Source: Anaeroplasmataceae bacterium | Lineage (GTDB): Bacteria; Bacillota_I; Bacilli_A; Acholeplasmatales; Anaeroplasmataceae | Length of the DNA stretch: 37,193 nt | Direction of reading: 5' to 3' | Assembly: GCA_020025015.1 (NCBI GenBank) | Contig: JAHHSV010000010.1 | Location: 1-37,193, forward strand | In this document: positions 14,998 to 24,289 of the stretch, in pieces | How positions within the stretch are numbered: position 1 is the first letter of the stretch | How the letters are laid out: every line of letters begins with the position of its first letter | Notes under the pieces: model-generated | Databases searched by the model: none | Told to the model about the DNA's origin: nothing | What the model saw: only the letters and a program-made list of their open reading frames with translations | Program-made: the position numbers and the translations under genes

Positions 14998-15876
14998 TTA
15001 AAATCTTTTTAAAGCAGCAACACCAATTGGATGAGGTCCAGTATGAACTGAAATTGTCGCACCAATTTGACTAAACAATATCTCGTAGTCTGGCAAAACC
15101 TTCTTTAGCATTTCTAAGAACTCTTGTCCTTCTTCCTTGCTATATCCATAACCAACTACTAAACAATATGTTTCTGGAGTTGCATTAACTTCCTCTAAAT
15201 ATTTAACAATTTGATCTCTAATCTTCATTAAAGCGCGCTTACGAGAAATCGCGATACCATTTGAATAAATTTCACCATCGCGCAAGCAAATTAATGGATT
15301 AATTTTTAAGAAATCACCGATTACAGAAGATAGCTTGCCAATTCTTCCACCATTCTGTAAATATGATAGGCCACTAACCGTAAAGAAAATACGGCCTGTT
15401 TTCTTGTTTTCCTCAACTGCCTTTACTACTTCCTCATAGCTCGCGCCATTGTCACGTAATTTACAAGCCTCTCTAACAATCAAGCCCTGTAAAACTGTAT
15501 TTACCATTGTATCAACAATTGTAATCTTACGATCAGGATATTCCTCTGCTAAAATCATTTTAGCATTGGTTGCTGAATTGTAAGAGCCACTAAATTTAGT
15601 TGTTATACAAAAGCAAATAACATCCTTACCTTCCTTTAAGGCGCTCTCAAATATTTCAATATAATCTTGAGGTGAAGGTAACGATGTACGTGGGAATGTT
15701 TGAGGATTATCAATCATCTTTTGTAAAAATTCCTGAGTTGAAATCTCAGAACCTTCTTTAAAATGTGGCTCATCGCCAAATTCAATATAGAAGGGAATAA
15801 CTAATAAATTTAACTTCTTGGCTTCTTCTAAAGACAAATCACAAGAGCCATCACTTATTAATACATAATCATTCAT
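14998..15876 (-). CDS. DegV family fatty-acid binding protein
   Basis: The 292-residue protein is a DegV/FakB family member, which carries a fatty acid for the FakA kinase. Family motifs seen are the N-terminal ISDGSCDL, the TSLPSPQDY segment (residues about 64-72), the KFSGSYNSA loop, GRIGKLSSVIG, and the C-terminal GPHPIGVAAL. The SD AAGGTGG is 7 bp before the ATG. FakA is not in the window. A small hairpin (15907-15922) is in the leader. Confidence 0.9.
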   Translation of the reverse strand: MNDYVLISDGSCDLSLEEAKKLNLLVIPFYIEFGDEPHFKEGSEISTQEFLQKMIDNPQTFPRTSLPSPQDYIEIFESALKEGKDVICFCITTKFSGSYNSATNAKMILAEEYPDRKITIVDTMVNTVLQGLIVREACKLRDNGASYEEVVKAVEENKKTGRIFFTVSGLSYLQNGGRIGKLSSVIGDFLKINPLICLRDGEIYSNGIAISRKRALMKIRDQIVKYLEEVNATPETYCLVVGYGYSKEEGQEFLEMLKKVLPDYEILFSQIGATISVHTGPHPIGVAALKRF

Positions 15877-15906
15877 AGTATACCACCTTATAAATTATAA
15901 AACTCA

Positions 15907-15922
15907 AACCTCAAAAGAGGTT
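15907..15922 (-). promoter_or_regulatory. Small leader hairpin before the DegV gene
   Basis: AACCTC and GAGGTT form a 6-bp stem with a 4-nt loop about 20 bp upstream of the SD. A TATAAT-like box lies at 15892-15897 on the minus strand, but no -35 at the right distance is seen. Function unknown. Confidence 0.3.
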
Positions 15923-16026
15923 ACAATACAATACTTGTTCAATAAACATTTTACACTTTTTTTATACATTTAACAAGAAAAAATACCCTTTTTCCCTTAA
16001 AATACATTATTTCACACAATTATTAT

Positions 16027-16064
16027 TTAAAAAAGGATTACTTCTCTTTTGAGAAATAATCCTT
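16027..16064 (-). terminator. Terminator of the CofE-like ligase gene
   Basis: A 14-bp stem (16033-16046 with 16051-16064) has one G-U pair and a 4-nt loop; the minus strand continues with TTTTTT. It starts 13 bp after the stop. Confidence 0.88.
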
Positions 16065-16077
16065 AACTGAATTCAAA

Positions 16078-17265
16078 TTAATCTGTAAAATTATCAAAGT
16101 AGCCCTTTACTAAAATAATAGGTGTCCCCTTATCTCCAGAACCACTAGTTAAATCACATAAAGAACCAATCAAATCAGTAAGCTGGCGTGGGGTTGTGCC
16201 CTGACTTGCCATATTACCAACTAAGGAATTGCTCTTGTTTTTAATACTATTAGAAATAGCATTTTTTAGCTCTTCACCGCTTAAATTAGCAAAATCATTA
16301 TCCGCTAAATACTTTAGCTTTAATTCATTTGGAGTACCAATTAAGCCCTCAGTAAATCCGGGTGAAACAACCGGATCAGCAAGCTCCCAAATTTTACCCT
16401 TAGGATCCTTGAAGGCACCATCACCATAAACCATACATTCAACGTGCTTACCAGTTCTCTTTAAAAATTCAGCTTGTAGCTTTAAAACTAATTCACTACT
16501 ATTATTTGGAAAAAGCTTAACCATATCCTCAGTAGATTTATTAGAGCCTAATAAACCATATTTTTCGTTATATCCACTTCCATTGATAGGTGAATTCATA
16601 ATGTCATCTAGGCCATAAACATTAGCGCCAAGAGACTTTAAAATTCGTTTTGTCCTAAAACGAGTGTGAATATCAGCACAAATAACATCATTTGTATAAT
16701 CTAAAATAGCTTTAGCATGGTTAGCAAAAACAACCTCAACATCACAATTGTTTTCTAGGATTATACTCTTATAGTATTCAATATAATCGACACCAGTAAA
16801 TTCATGTTTATTATATCCAAAGGCTTTTCTATATTCTTCTAGTGATAACACATCTCTATATGGATTAATGCTAGATGCATCTAAAACATCCTCACTGATT
16901 AAGTGATTACCAACCTCATCAGATGGATAGCTTAGCATTAAAACAATTTTTTCTGAAGCCATTGCAATAGCTTTTAAAATAATTGCGAATCTATTACGAG
17001 ATAAAATTGGAAAAATAACTCCCACTGTTTTTCCATGAAGCTTATTTTTAATATCCATAGCTATATCACTAACTTTTGCATAATTTCCTTCAGCTCTAGC
17101 AACTATAGACTCAGTTAATGCTACAACATCCCTATCATTTAAGCTCATACCGATGCTTTCTACCGCATCAATTACACTATCTGTAGCTATCTTAACTAAA
17201 TCATCACCCTCACGAATTATTGGGCAACGAACTCCCATTGAAATAGTTCCAACTTTTCTTTCCAT
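16078..17265 (-). CDS. F420-0:gamma-glutamyl ligase-like (CofE family) protein
   Basis: From the preferred ATG at 17265 the protein has 395 residues; GAGGAAGG lies just before it, and the frame is open to 17331 without an SD. It matches the CofE-type family in the N-terminal block GTISMGVRCPIIREGDD and VVALTESIVARAEGNY, and later FKDPKGKIWELADPVVSPGF. CofE adds glutamates to coenzyme F420, but F420 biosynthesis is not expected in this lineage, so the substrate is unknown. A TATAAT (17291-17296) lies near the start, without a clear -35. Some Firmicutes carry this family without F420. Confidence 0.8.
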   Translation of the reverse strand: MERKVGTISMGVRCPIIREGDDLVKIATDSVIDAVESIGMSLNDRDVVALTESIVARAEGNYAKVSDIAMDIKNKLHGKTVGVIFPILSRNRFAIILKAIAMASEKIVLMLSYPSDEVGNHLISEDVLDASSINPYRDVLSLEEYRKAFGYNKHEFTGVDYIEYYKSIILENNCDVEVVFANHAKAILDYTNDVICADIHTRFRTKRILKSLGANVYGLDDIMNSPINGSGYNEKYGLLGSNKSTEDMVKLFPNNSSELVLKLQAEFLKRTGKHVECMVYGDGAFKDPKGKIWELADPVVSPGFTEGLIGTPNELKLKYLADNDFANLSGEELKNAISNSIKNKSNSLVGNMASQGTTPRQLTDLIGSLCDLTSGSGDKGTPIILVKGYFDNFTD

Positions 17266-17377
17266 TTTAGCCTTCCTCATTTTTGCTTTTATTATAGTGG
17301 CATTAAAAAACACCATATTACATTCTATCAAATTAAAGTCTAAAAATAAATATAATATTTACTTTATTATTAAATTT

Positions 17378-18412
17378 TTAGAGGTTATAAGGATTAAATT
17401 CCTGACCATCCGCAAGAGATACTATAAATTCTGCTATTAAATCTATACACATTTTAACATCCTTTAAATCAACTACCTCAGCAGGTGAATGCATATAGCG
17501 TAAAGGAATAGATACTAAGGCACAAGGAATACCATCTTCTGTAAAATAAATTTTATCAGCATCAGTACAGGTTCTTCCTACTGCTATTTCATATTGTAGA
17601 GGGATATTTAAACGCTTAGCAGCTTCACGTAATAAACGATTCATTTCCTTATTTACAATAGTGCTCTCACATAAAACTGGTCCACCACCAAGCTTTACAT
17701 CACCTTCACCAGGTCCATGAGAATCAGTTGTAAATGTAACATCGACAATAATTGCACAGCTTGGCTTTTTAATAAAACCAGCAAATGAAGCTCCGCGTAG
17801 GGTTGTTTCTTCGCCAACAGAGGTTAAAGAGTAAACTCCATTTTTAGTTTGACGCTCTTTAGCCTGCCTTAAAGCCTCACTAGTAATAAAAACACCTATT
17901 TTATCATCTAATGCTCTACTAGTAATTCGGTTATTGGCAAGCATTTTAAATTCAGTATCAAAGATTACATAGTCACCTGGCTTGCATAAAGCCAAAGCCT
18001 CAGCCTTAGAATCAACACCAAGATCAACAAATAAATCACTAACCTCAATCTTCTTTTCCCCTACACCTTTACCAATGCCAACGACGCCAGGTATATGGCG
18101 ACCATCTAAGGTTACTACTGTTACCTTTTGTCCAGGATAGGTAAAAGCTCTAACTCCTCCTGCCTTAGCAACATGTAAATATCCTTCACTATCAATTGTT
18201 GATATCATCAATCCAATTTCATCAGCGTGAGCACTTAATAAAACACTCTCTTTACTATTAGGATTAATAATATTAACTAAATTACCAGAATGATGCTTAA
18301 TAACCTCATCTGCTACTTCCTTTAATTCATCTAAAACTAAAGTCTGCATTGGCATTTCATAGCCAGATGGTGATTTAGTTTTTAATAATTTATGTAAATA
18401 ATCTAAATTCAT
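17378..18412 (-). CDS. M42 family metallopeptidase (glutamyl aminopeptidase/FrvX type)
   Basis: The 344-residue enzyme shows the two-metal ligand set of M42 peptidases: HADEIG (His62, Asp64), SRALDDKIG (Asp169/170), VGEETTLRGA (Glu201, Glu202), IIVDVT (Asp224) and MHSPAEV (His). It probably releases N-terminal residues from peptides in a large cytosolic tetrahedral shell. The SD GGAGG is 9 bp before the ATG. It is the second aminopeptidase in this stretch, with the M29 enzyme at 11436-12659. Confidence 0.92.
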   Translation of the reverse strand: MNLDYLHKLLKTKSPSGYEMPMQTLVLDELKEVADEVIKHHSGNLVNIINPNSKESVLLSAHADEIGLMISTIDSEGYLHVAKAGGVRAFTYPGQKVTVVTLDGRHIPGVVGIGKGVGEKKIEVSDLFVDLGVDSKAEALALCKPGDYVIFDTEFKMLANNRITSRALDDKIGVFITSEALRQAKERQTKNGVYSLTSVGEETTLRGASFAGFIKKPSCAIIVDVTFTTDSHGPGEGDVKLGGGPVLCESTIVNKEMNRLLREAAKRLNIPLQYEIAVGRTCTDADKIYFTEDGIPCALVSIPLRYMHSPAEVVDLKDVKMCIDLIAEFIVSLADGQEFNPYNL

Positions 18413-18436
18413 TTTAAAACCTCCATAATTGTTAAA

Positions 18437-18445
18437 ATTATATCA
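18437..18445 (-). promoter_or_regulatory. Extended -10 promoter of the M42 peptidase gene
   Basis: The minus strand reads TGATATAAT with a poor -35, just downstream of the sulfur-transporter terminator and about 15 bp before the SD. Confidence 0.5.
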
Positions 18446-18454
18446 TAGAAAGGA

Positions 18455-18489
18455 TAAAAAAACACTAGCAAGTAACTACCTGCTAGTGT
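18455..18489 (-). terminator. Terminator of the sulfur operon
   Basis: ACACTAGCA (18481-18489, minus) and TGCTAGTGT (18462-18470) form a perfect 9-bp stem with a 10-nt loop and a seven-T tail. It lies about 50 bp after the stop of the YeeE/YedE gene. Confidence 0.88.
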
Positions 18490-18538
18490 GTTTCGTTTTT
18501 CAATTATATGTTAATTAGATATCAATGTTTTTTAATAA

Positions 18539-19840
18539 TTAAGATAATTTGCAAACCTTGTATAGGTACTTTCTTACAATGTTACCTAAGAAACCACCAC
18601 CAACGATACAAATTAAATAAATCCAACCTGAAGTTGCGAATGATGAAATTGGTGTAAATAAACCACCAGCATTACATCCCTTTGCTAGGTTAATAGCTAA
18701 ACCTAATAAGATACCTCCAAAGGCAAAGAATACAATCTCTAAAGGCTTAAATAACCAAGCTTTTGGCTTCCAGAAATTACCACTTGTTAATAAGTAGATA
18801 ATTGCACCAGCGAAGATTGATAAGTCTTGAACATACATTTGGTTTGTGAAGAACTTAGCATCAACCATACCAGCCTTATAGCCACCATTAGTAAATGACT
18901 CAATAGCTTCACCAGATAAACCGAACATATGTAAGAATCTAGCGAACCATTGTCCTAGAGGGCCAGATACGCCCCAACCACCTTTTGTTACAAATAATAA
19001 TGCAGCAAAGGCTAAAGCGATAACAGCAGCACCTGTTAACATACCCCAAGGCTTAGAGATAATCTTATAGCCTAAAGTTTCATTTTCCTTTGGCTCAGTT
19101 TGAATCTTAGCGATGCAGCACTCACATTCACAGCCTAAATATGTATTTTCTCTTTTTCTCTTATTTTCATATAAAGTAGCTAAGAAAATTACAACTGAAG
19201 CTAAAATTATAGTTAAAATTAATGCACCTAAAGCTCCATTTGTGCCATCCCAGTTAAACCAAGTTGCAAAGTTTAAATTAGCCTTGTTTCCTAAAGCCTC
19301 AAGTCCAAAGATTGGCTCTGCATACCACTTCATCCAGTCTTGGTTAACTAAAGCTACACCTAAGAAACCACCCATACAGAAGAAAAATAATACCACTAAA
19401 GCTCTTAATGGGCTATCAGCTAAGTCAGTTAAAACACCAGATGCACAGCATACACCAAATGACATACCAAAGCCAAATAATGTAGCACCGATTAATAAAC
19501 CCCAGTTTAAAGTGTTACCAGGTAATTTATCTGGAGTTAAAACGCCACCCATAACTGCTACGAATGTAGCGATACCACCAAAAATAAATAATACAGCAAT
19601 TGCCTTCATTAGTTTTGTAGAACCTGTTGTATAGGCTCTATTAACTGTACCAGCAAAACCCATAGCTGCACGGCTTAAAGCATAACCAATACTTAAACCA
19701 ACAAACATTCTAAACATTAATCTAGGTGCTTCAGCATCTGGCCATAAGCTTGCGCCTAAAATAATCATTAATGCTAAAATTAAAACGCCAACTAGAAATT
19801 GAACACTTCTGCTAACGCCATATTTTTCAAAAAATTTCAT
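18539..19840 (-). CDS. YeeE/YedE family sulfur (thiosulfate) transporter
   Basis: The 433-residue membrane protein has about 12 helices and the two pseudo-symmetric YeeE/YedE halves. Each carries the conserved cysteine loop: GFGMSFGVCCASGVLTDL (Cys131, Cys132) and AKGCNAGGLFTPISSFAT (Cys389). In the characterised homologue TsuA such Cys line a path for thiosulfate. A cytoplasmic loop near residue 235 has CECECCIAK, a Cys-rich stretch unusual for the family. The gene follows the rhodanese reductase after 23 bp with its own SD (AGAGGGGG), so import and reduction of sulfane sulfur may be joined. Confidence 0.85.
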   Translation of the reverse strand: MKFFEKYGVSRSVQFLVGVLILALMIILGASLWPDAEAPRLMFRMFVGLSIGYALSRAAMGFAGTVNRAYTTGSTKLMKAIAVLFIFGGIATFVAVMGGVLTPDKLPGNTLNWGLLIGATLFGFGMSFGVCCASGVLTDLADSPLRALVVLFFFCMGGFLGVALVNQDWMKWYAEPIFGLEALGNKANLNFATWFNWDGTNGALGALILTIILASVVIFLATLYENKRKRENTYLGCECECCIAKIQTEPKENETLGYKIISKPWGMLTGAAVIALAFAALLFVTKGGWGVSGPLGQWFARFLHMFGLSGEAIESFTNGGYKAGMVDAKFFTNQMYVQDLSIFAGAIIYLLTSGNFWKPKAWLFKPLEIVFFAFGGILLGLAINLAKGCNAGGLFTPISSFATSGWIYLICIVGGGFLGNIVRKYLYKVCKLS

Positions 19841-19863
19841 AAATACTTACCCCCTCTAAAATT

Positions 19864-21552
19864 TTAATTAAAATTATAATCTGTTAACATTGATTCTCTA
19901 TTTAAAGTAACATCATTGAAATATTCATTGAACGAAATTCCCAAGTAGCTTCCTGAAATGTTATAAACGTTTGTAAAGCCATTTTGAATTAAGCAACGGC
20001 ATGCGTTGTAGCTTCTTTGTGAACTACGGCAATGTAAATAAACATTTTTATCATGTGGAATTTCAGATAATCTGTCACGTAATTGACTTAATGGAATGTT
20101 ATGAGCACCCTTAATATGAGATAATTCGTATTCATTTTCTTCACGAACATCAATAATGTATGCTCCTTCTTCCCATAGCTTTCTAGCTTCGTTTACATGA
20201 ACTTGCTTGAACATACCATTCATTAGGTTTTCAGCAACTAATGCAGCATGGTTTCCTGCATCCTTAGCTGTACCAAATGGAGGTGCATAGCAAAGCTCTA
20301 AATCACGTAAATCATCTATTGTACCACCAAACTTAATTAAGGTAGCAACTATATCCACACGCTTAGTTGCATCACCCTTACTAATTGCTTGACAGCCAAG
20401 TACTCTACCAGTAGGTACTTCGTAAATTAATTTGTAATGCATAGGAACTGCACCTGGCATAATACCAACCTTATCCTGTGGAATTACATATACATAATCA
20501 TATTGTAAGCCTTGAGCCTCACAATCTCTACAGGTTAAACCAGTTGAAGCAGCATTATAGCTAAATACCTTAATACAGCTTGAGCCAATGTAACCAGTAT
20601 TACGTACTGTTCTACCATAGATTGAATCAGCAGCTTGACGAGCTTGCTTTTGAGCAGGACCAGCTAATGGTAATTGTTGAGGTTTATGAGTTAAAGCGTT
20701 GAATACTTGAATGGCATCACCAACTGCATAAATTGATGGATCACTAGTTCTATAGTTATGATCAACTACAATTGCGCCTCTTTCAGTTAATTCTAAACCA
20801 GCTTGGAGGCATAGCTTAGTGTCTGGTGTAACACCGATAGCTAATACTACAGCATCACTTTCAACTACACGACCAGATTCCAATTTAACATCAGAGCCGA
20901 TAAATTCACAAACCTTGTCTCCTAAAACTAAATTAATACCATTGTCATGCATTTCCTTATGAAGAATTTGAACCATATCATAGTCGAACGGCTTCATAAT
21001 TTGAGGTAAAGCTTCTACTAATGTTACATTGTAGCCAGCTTCCTTTAAGTTTTCTGCAGTTTCACAACCAATGAAACCACCACCAACTACTGTAACATTC
21101 TTGCAGCTGTTATTGATAATAAATTCATTAAGCTTTGTTACATCTACAACATTTTTAACAATGAATGTATTAGCGTTCTCAATACCCTTAATAGGTGGGA
21201 CTATAGCATTTGCACCTGGAGAAACAACTAATCTATCATATGATTCTTCATACTCTTCATTAGTTAAAACGTTTTTAACTGTAACAGTTTTTGCTTCACG
21301 ATTAATTTTAACAACCTCATTATTTACTCTAGCATCAATATTATATTGATTCTTAAATACTGTTGGATTCATTAAAATTAAGTCATCATACTCCTTAATT
21401 TGGCTACTTAATCTATATGGTAAGCAGCAATTTGAGAATGATACATGAGGACCTTTTTCGAACATAACAATTTGAGCCTGCTCATCAAGTCTTCTAATAC
21501 GGGCTGCTGTTGAAGCACCGCCAGCAACACCACCGATAATTAAAATTTTCAT
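19864..21552 (-). CDS. CoA-disulfide/persulfide reductase with C-terminal rhodanese domain
   Basis: The 562-residue enzyme combines an FAD/NAD(P)H reductase (IIGGVAGGASTAARIRR at the N-terminus; second site VVGGGFIGCETA; YAVGDAIQV) with a rhodanese domain from about residue 465 on. The redox motif is SFSNCCLPYR, with Cys43 in the usual place and a second Cys at 42. The rhodanese catalytic Cys is 508 in HCRSSQRS. Such CDR-rhodanese fusions reduce CoA persulfide or polysulfide with NADH (Npsr-type). It is the middle gene of a probable operon: APC permease, this enzyme, sulfur transporter. SD AAGGAAGG. Confidence 0.88.
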   Translation of the reverse strand: MKILIIGGVAGGASTAARIRRLDEQAQIVMFEKGPHVSFSNCCLPYRLSSQIKEYDDLILMNPTVFKNQYNIDARVNNEVVKINREAKTVTVKNVLTNEEYEESYDRLVVSPGANAIVPPIKGIENANTFIVKNVVDVTKLNEFIINNSCKNVTVVGGGFIGCETAENLKEAGYNVTLVEALPQIMKPFDYDMVQILHKEMHDNGINLVLGDKVCEFIGSDVKLESGRVVESDAVVLAIGVTPDTKLCLQAGLELTERGAIVVDHNYRTSDPSIYAVGDAIQVFNALTHKPQQLPLAGPAQKQARQAADSIYGRTVRNTGYIGSSCIKVFSYNAASTGLTCRDCEAQGLQYDYVYVIPQDKVGIMPGAVPMHYKLIYEVPTGRVLGCQAISKGDATKRVDIVATLIKFGGTIDDLRDLELCYAPPFGTAKDAGNHAALVAENLMNGMFKQVHVNEARKLWEEGAYIIDVREENEYELSHIKGAHNIPLSQLRDRLSEIPHDKNVYLHCRSSQRSYNACRCLIQNGFTNVYNISGSYLGISFNEYFNDVTLNRESMLTDYNFN

Positions 21553-21590
21553 AAACTAATTCCTTCCTTATAATTTTATTGAGAATATTA

Positions 21591-22937
21591 TCAAATATTC
21601 TTTACCATTTTTTCATGTTTTTCCTTTATTAAAAGTCTAATAAAGAAAATTGTTCCAATCCCTATCCAAACTCCCAAGAAAATCAAAGCATATTTACTTA
21701 AGAAAGCTGGAGAATAAGGAATTATTAATAATAAACAAAAGATTAAACTAAAGACTAAGCCGAAAAGCGAATAAATTTTTTCCGACTTCTTCTCACTTAA
21801 TCTAAATGTTGTAAGGCAAACATAAAAGTAAGTTATTGCCGCGCCAAACGAACACATATCTACAATCCATATAACAACGTTTCTACCAAAGAAGCAAGCT
21901 ATAAAGCCTATTAATGAAACTATTAAAATTATATAAATGTTAGTATTATGCTTTGACTTATGCTGTAAAAACTTAGGTAATATTTCAGCCTTTGACATTG
22001 AACTTAATAGTTTTGATGAACAAATCATAAAGCCATTAATTCCTCCACTAACTGCTCCACCAAGAGCAATAATTAATAGGATAAAGCCACCATAGCCTAA
22101 ATATTTCATGACACCTTCGCCCAAAGCCCACTTAACACCATTTAATTCTTCCGGAGTAAAAGCTAAAGCAGTTGCAAAATTTAAAAGTATGTATGTAGAC
22201 ATACCAATAATTAAGGTTATTAAAGCAATATTTGAGGCTTTTCTTCTTGAAATATTCATATCATTAACTAATTGAGGAATTGCATCAAAGCCAATAAATA
22301 AAAATGGCGTTATAGCAAAAACCTGAGCAATTTCACCAAAATCAAAATGATAGTTTTCAACGTAGCCATGATAAAACTTATCTAAATCAGCTGTAAAAAG
22401 CATACCTATTACAACTGAGATGGAGCAAATAACTAGAGCACTAATTATAACAAATTGGACAGTTCCTGATTGTTTAACTCCCCTAATATTAAAATACATA
22501 AAAAATAATATGATAATTAACGATACTAAAATCTGACCAACATAAATGTCCTGACCAGCAATCGTATATAAATAACCAAAATCCAAGCAACCTGGGCTTA
22601 GCTTATCAAATACTAATGGAAAGGCTATTGCATTTAAAGGAATCAAGCTAATATAAGCTAGCGCTAAAAACCAGCCAACAATAAAAGCGTTTTTCTTTCC
22701 TAAAAATTGTAAGATGTAACTAAACTCTCCACCCTCATTAATATTCTTTTGCATCATAAAACGATAGCTTCGCTCAATTACTATGATTGACATAGTACCT
22801 AAAAACAAACCTATCGATGTGTTAAACACTCCCGAATTTGGTAAAAACTTTTCCCCTGGAAGCATAAAGCAACCCCAACCAATAATAGCCCCAAGCAGGA
22901 TTGCAAAAATTTCTGTAACTCTTAACTTTTTATTCAT
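21591..22937 (-). CDS. APC family permease
   Basis: From the ATG at 22937 (SD GAGG, 6 bp before) the protein has 448 residues; the frame is open to 22949 without SD. It has about 12 membrane helices and the APC N-terminal motif AILLGAIIGWGCFMLPG; FIGFDAIPQLVNDM fits the helix-6 region of amino-acid carriers. The substrate cannot be told. Its stop is 38 bp from the persulfide reductase with no terminator between, so it heads the sulfur operon; a sulfur amino acid is a plausible but unproven substrate. The promoter carries a cre-like site and an inverted repeat. Confidence 0.8.
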   Translation of the reverse strand: MNKKLRVTEIFAILLGAIIGWGCFMLPGEKFLPNSGVFNTSIGLFLGTMSIIVIERSYRFMMQKNINEGGEFSYILQFLGKKNAFIVGWFLALAYISLIPLNAIAFPLVFDKLSPGCLDFGYLYTIAGQDIYVGQILVSLIIILFFMYFNIRGVKQSGTVQFVIISALVICSISVVIGMLFTADLDKFYHGYVENYHFDFGEIAQVFAITPFLFIGFDAIPQLVNDMNISRRKASNIALITLIIGMSTYILLNFATALAFTPEELNGVKWALGEGVMKYLGYGGFILLIIALGGAVSGGINGFMICSSKLLSSMSKAEILPKFLQHKSKHNTNIYIILIVSLIGFIACFFGRNVVIWIVDMCSFGAAITYFYVCLTTFRLSEKKSEKIYSLFGLVFSLIFCLLLIIPYSPAFLSKYALIFLGVWIGIGTIFFIRLLIKEKHEKMVKNI

Positions 22938-22958
22938 TGTAAACCTCATGTAGTAACT

Positions 22959-22981
22959 ATATGTAGGATTATTCTACATAT
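22959..22981. promoter_or_regulatory. Inverted repeat at the transcription start of the APC operon
   Basis: ATATGTAG and CTACATAT form a perfect 8-7-8 inverted repeat. The -10 box TATAAT (minus) is at 22984-22989, so the repeat covers the start region, a typical repressor site or a 5' hairpin. Confidence 0.5.
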
Positions 22982-22983
22982 TA

Positions 22984-23027
22984 ATTATACATTATCTGAA
23001 AAAAAGACAAAAATGAAAACGTTTTTA
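22984..23027 (-). promoter_or_regulatory. APC operon promoter with cre-like operator
   Basis: The minus strand has TATAAT at 22984-22989 with a poor -35 (TTGTCT, 15-bp spacer). TGAAAACGTTTTTA (plus, 23014-23027) matches the cre pattern TGWAANCGNTNWCA with one mismatch and is related to the palindromes at 6710 and 34503. It is centred near -44. Confidence 0.5.
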
Positions 23028-23119
23028 TAACATAGAAAAAATGATTTTTCCCCTAATAATGTCGCACTTTTAACCTTTTATGTCCATAAATATACAAAAA
23101 CAATGTATTTTTCTATATA

Positions 23120-23608
23120 TTAAACATTTTTATACATCATAAATCCATTTGTAGGATGGAAAGCTTTCCTTTTCTTACTTAATTCATCAGTTTCAGCATA
23201 AATATAGTCTATTGCGATAAAATCTAGCTCCTTAAGCTTAATTGACCGTGGATATCATTTCTTCAACTAAGTAAAATTAATTAAGGATTATATAGTTTCT
23301 TGATCTTTTCCATATTCATTCGTACCGACTCTTTAAGATAGCCAAGATGGTTATAATGCACATCCAAAAATAATTAATCAAACCAGGTTAGTCTTTCTTC
23401 GATGGAAGTTGTTAAATAGCTATCCAAACGAGCAAAGGCTATAACGTCGGTAAAGTCCCAACACTTCTTGATTTCATATATTCTTAAAAAGGTATTTTCC
23501 TTCTGCTAGTTTACATTGCCTCCCTTGACAATACTTTTGTTCCTTACTTATTTTAAGCTTACTTATCTCTTCATAATTATTCTTATCTAATTCTTCTAAC
23601 TAAAGCAT
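23120..23608 (-). pseudogene. Decayed N-acetyltransferase (GNAT-like) and adjoining coding remnant
   Basis: An AAAAGGAG SD precedes an ATG at 23608, but the third codon is TAG. The following frame (LEELDKNNYEEISKLKISKE) resembles the N-terminus of GNAT acetyltransferases, then stops at a TGA. Further pieces in other frames (DFTDVIAFARLDSYL; AIDYIYAETDELSKK and HPTNGFMMYKN) show that protein-coding sequence continued to 23120, but I cannot name them. Several stops and shifts make this a pseudogene; the second part may be another gene. Confidence 0.6.
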
Positions 23609-23624
23609 AAAAACTCCTTTTAAA

Positions 23625-24200
23625 TTAGTGGTGGAAATTAGTGTGTTTTACTACTGATGTATGATTAGCTATATTACCTTTAGCAATTGGCTTTAATATC
23701 CACTTTCTAGCTTTTGCATAGTTGCAACAGCCTCTTAATCTGCTAAAACCTCACTAGGATTAGAGCCAAGCACCATATTACAATAGCTTGAGGTGCCAAT
23801 TGGCATATTATTAATACTAAAACACTTAGTAATTACATCATTAGTGAAAGTCCGACCAGTATTACGCGTAGACATAATAGTGACGATAGACTTATAGGCT
23901 AGAAGCTCTCTATATTCAGTCGAATGGCGTTCTGAAACGCATAATAATCTACCTATAGGATGGCTATACCAGGCTAGTGCCACTCACAATTAAGCCATCG
24001 GCTTTTTTCAGCTTTTTACCAATGACATTAACAATATCATCTGCTTTAAATTCACAATTAAAATCCTTAACTGCAGCCTTACCAATCCAGATAATTTTTG
24101 TTTCAATTCCTTCCTCTAAAAGCTTTTTATAAATAATATCTAAGGCTGTATCGGTACAGCCAAACTCGTTATGGCTTCCATTAATTAATAATACCTTCAT
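23625..24200 (-). pseudogene. Decayed flavodoxin-fold NAD(P)H oxidoreductase
   Basis: The frame from the ATG at 24200 gives KVLLINGSHNEFGCTDTAL, the FMN site of NADPH-dependent FMN reductases, and runs to KKADGLIVSGTSLV, then is broken. The coding continues in another frame from about 23980 (PIGRLLCVSERHS, ending PSEVLAD before a TAG/TAA), and again to a final stop at 23625 (RKWILKPIAKGNIANH). The order of fragments matches the family, so it is one gene broken by frameshifts and stops. Confidence 0.75.
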
Positions 24201-24210
24201 GTTAAACATT

Positions 24211-24242
24211 AAAAAAAGCCCTGATAAAATAATCAAAGCTTT
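24211..24242 (-). terminator. Terminator-like hairpin before the flavodoxin remnant
   Basis: An 11-bp stem with two G-U pairs (24232-24242 with 24215-24225), 6-nt loop and a seven-T run in the minus sense. It ends 11 bp before the ATG of the decayed gene. Confidence 0.65.
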
Positions 24243-24289
24243 CCGAAAAAAACATTACCCATATAATTATTTGCCCGTTTAAATATAGA

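Noticed and set aside
19113..19634. Plus-strand open frame of 173 codons
   Set aside because: Opposite the YeeE/YedE gene; composition is that of a reversed membrane protein.
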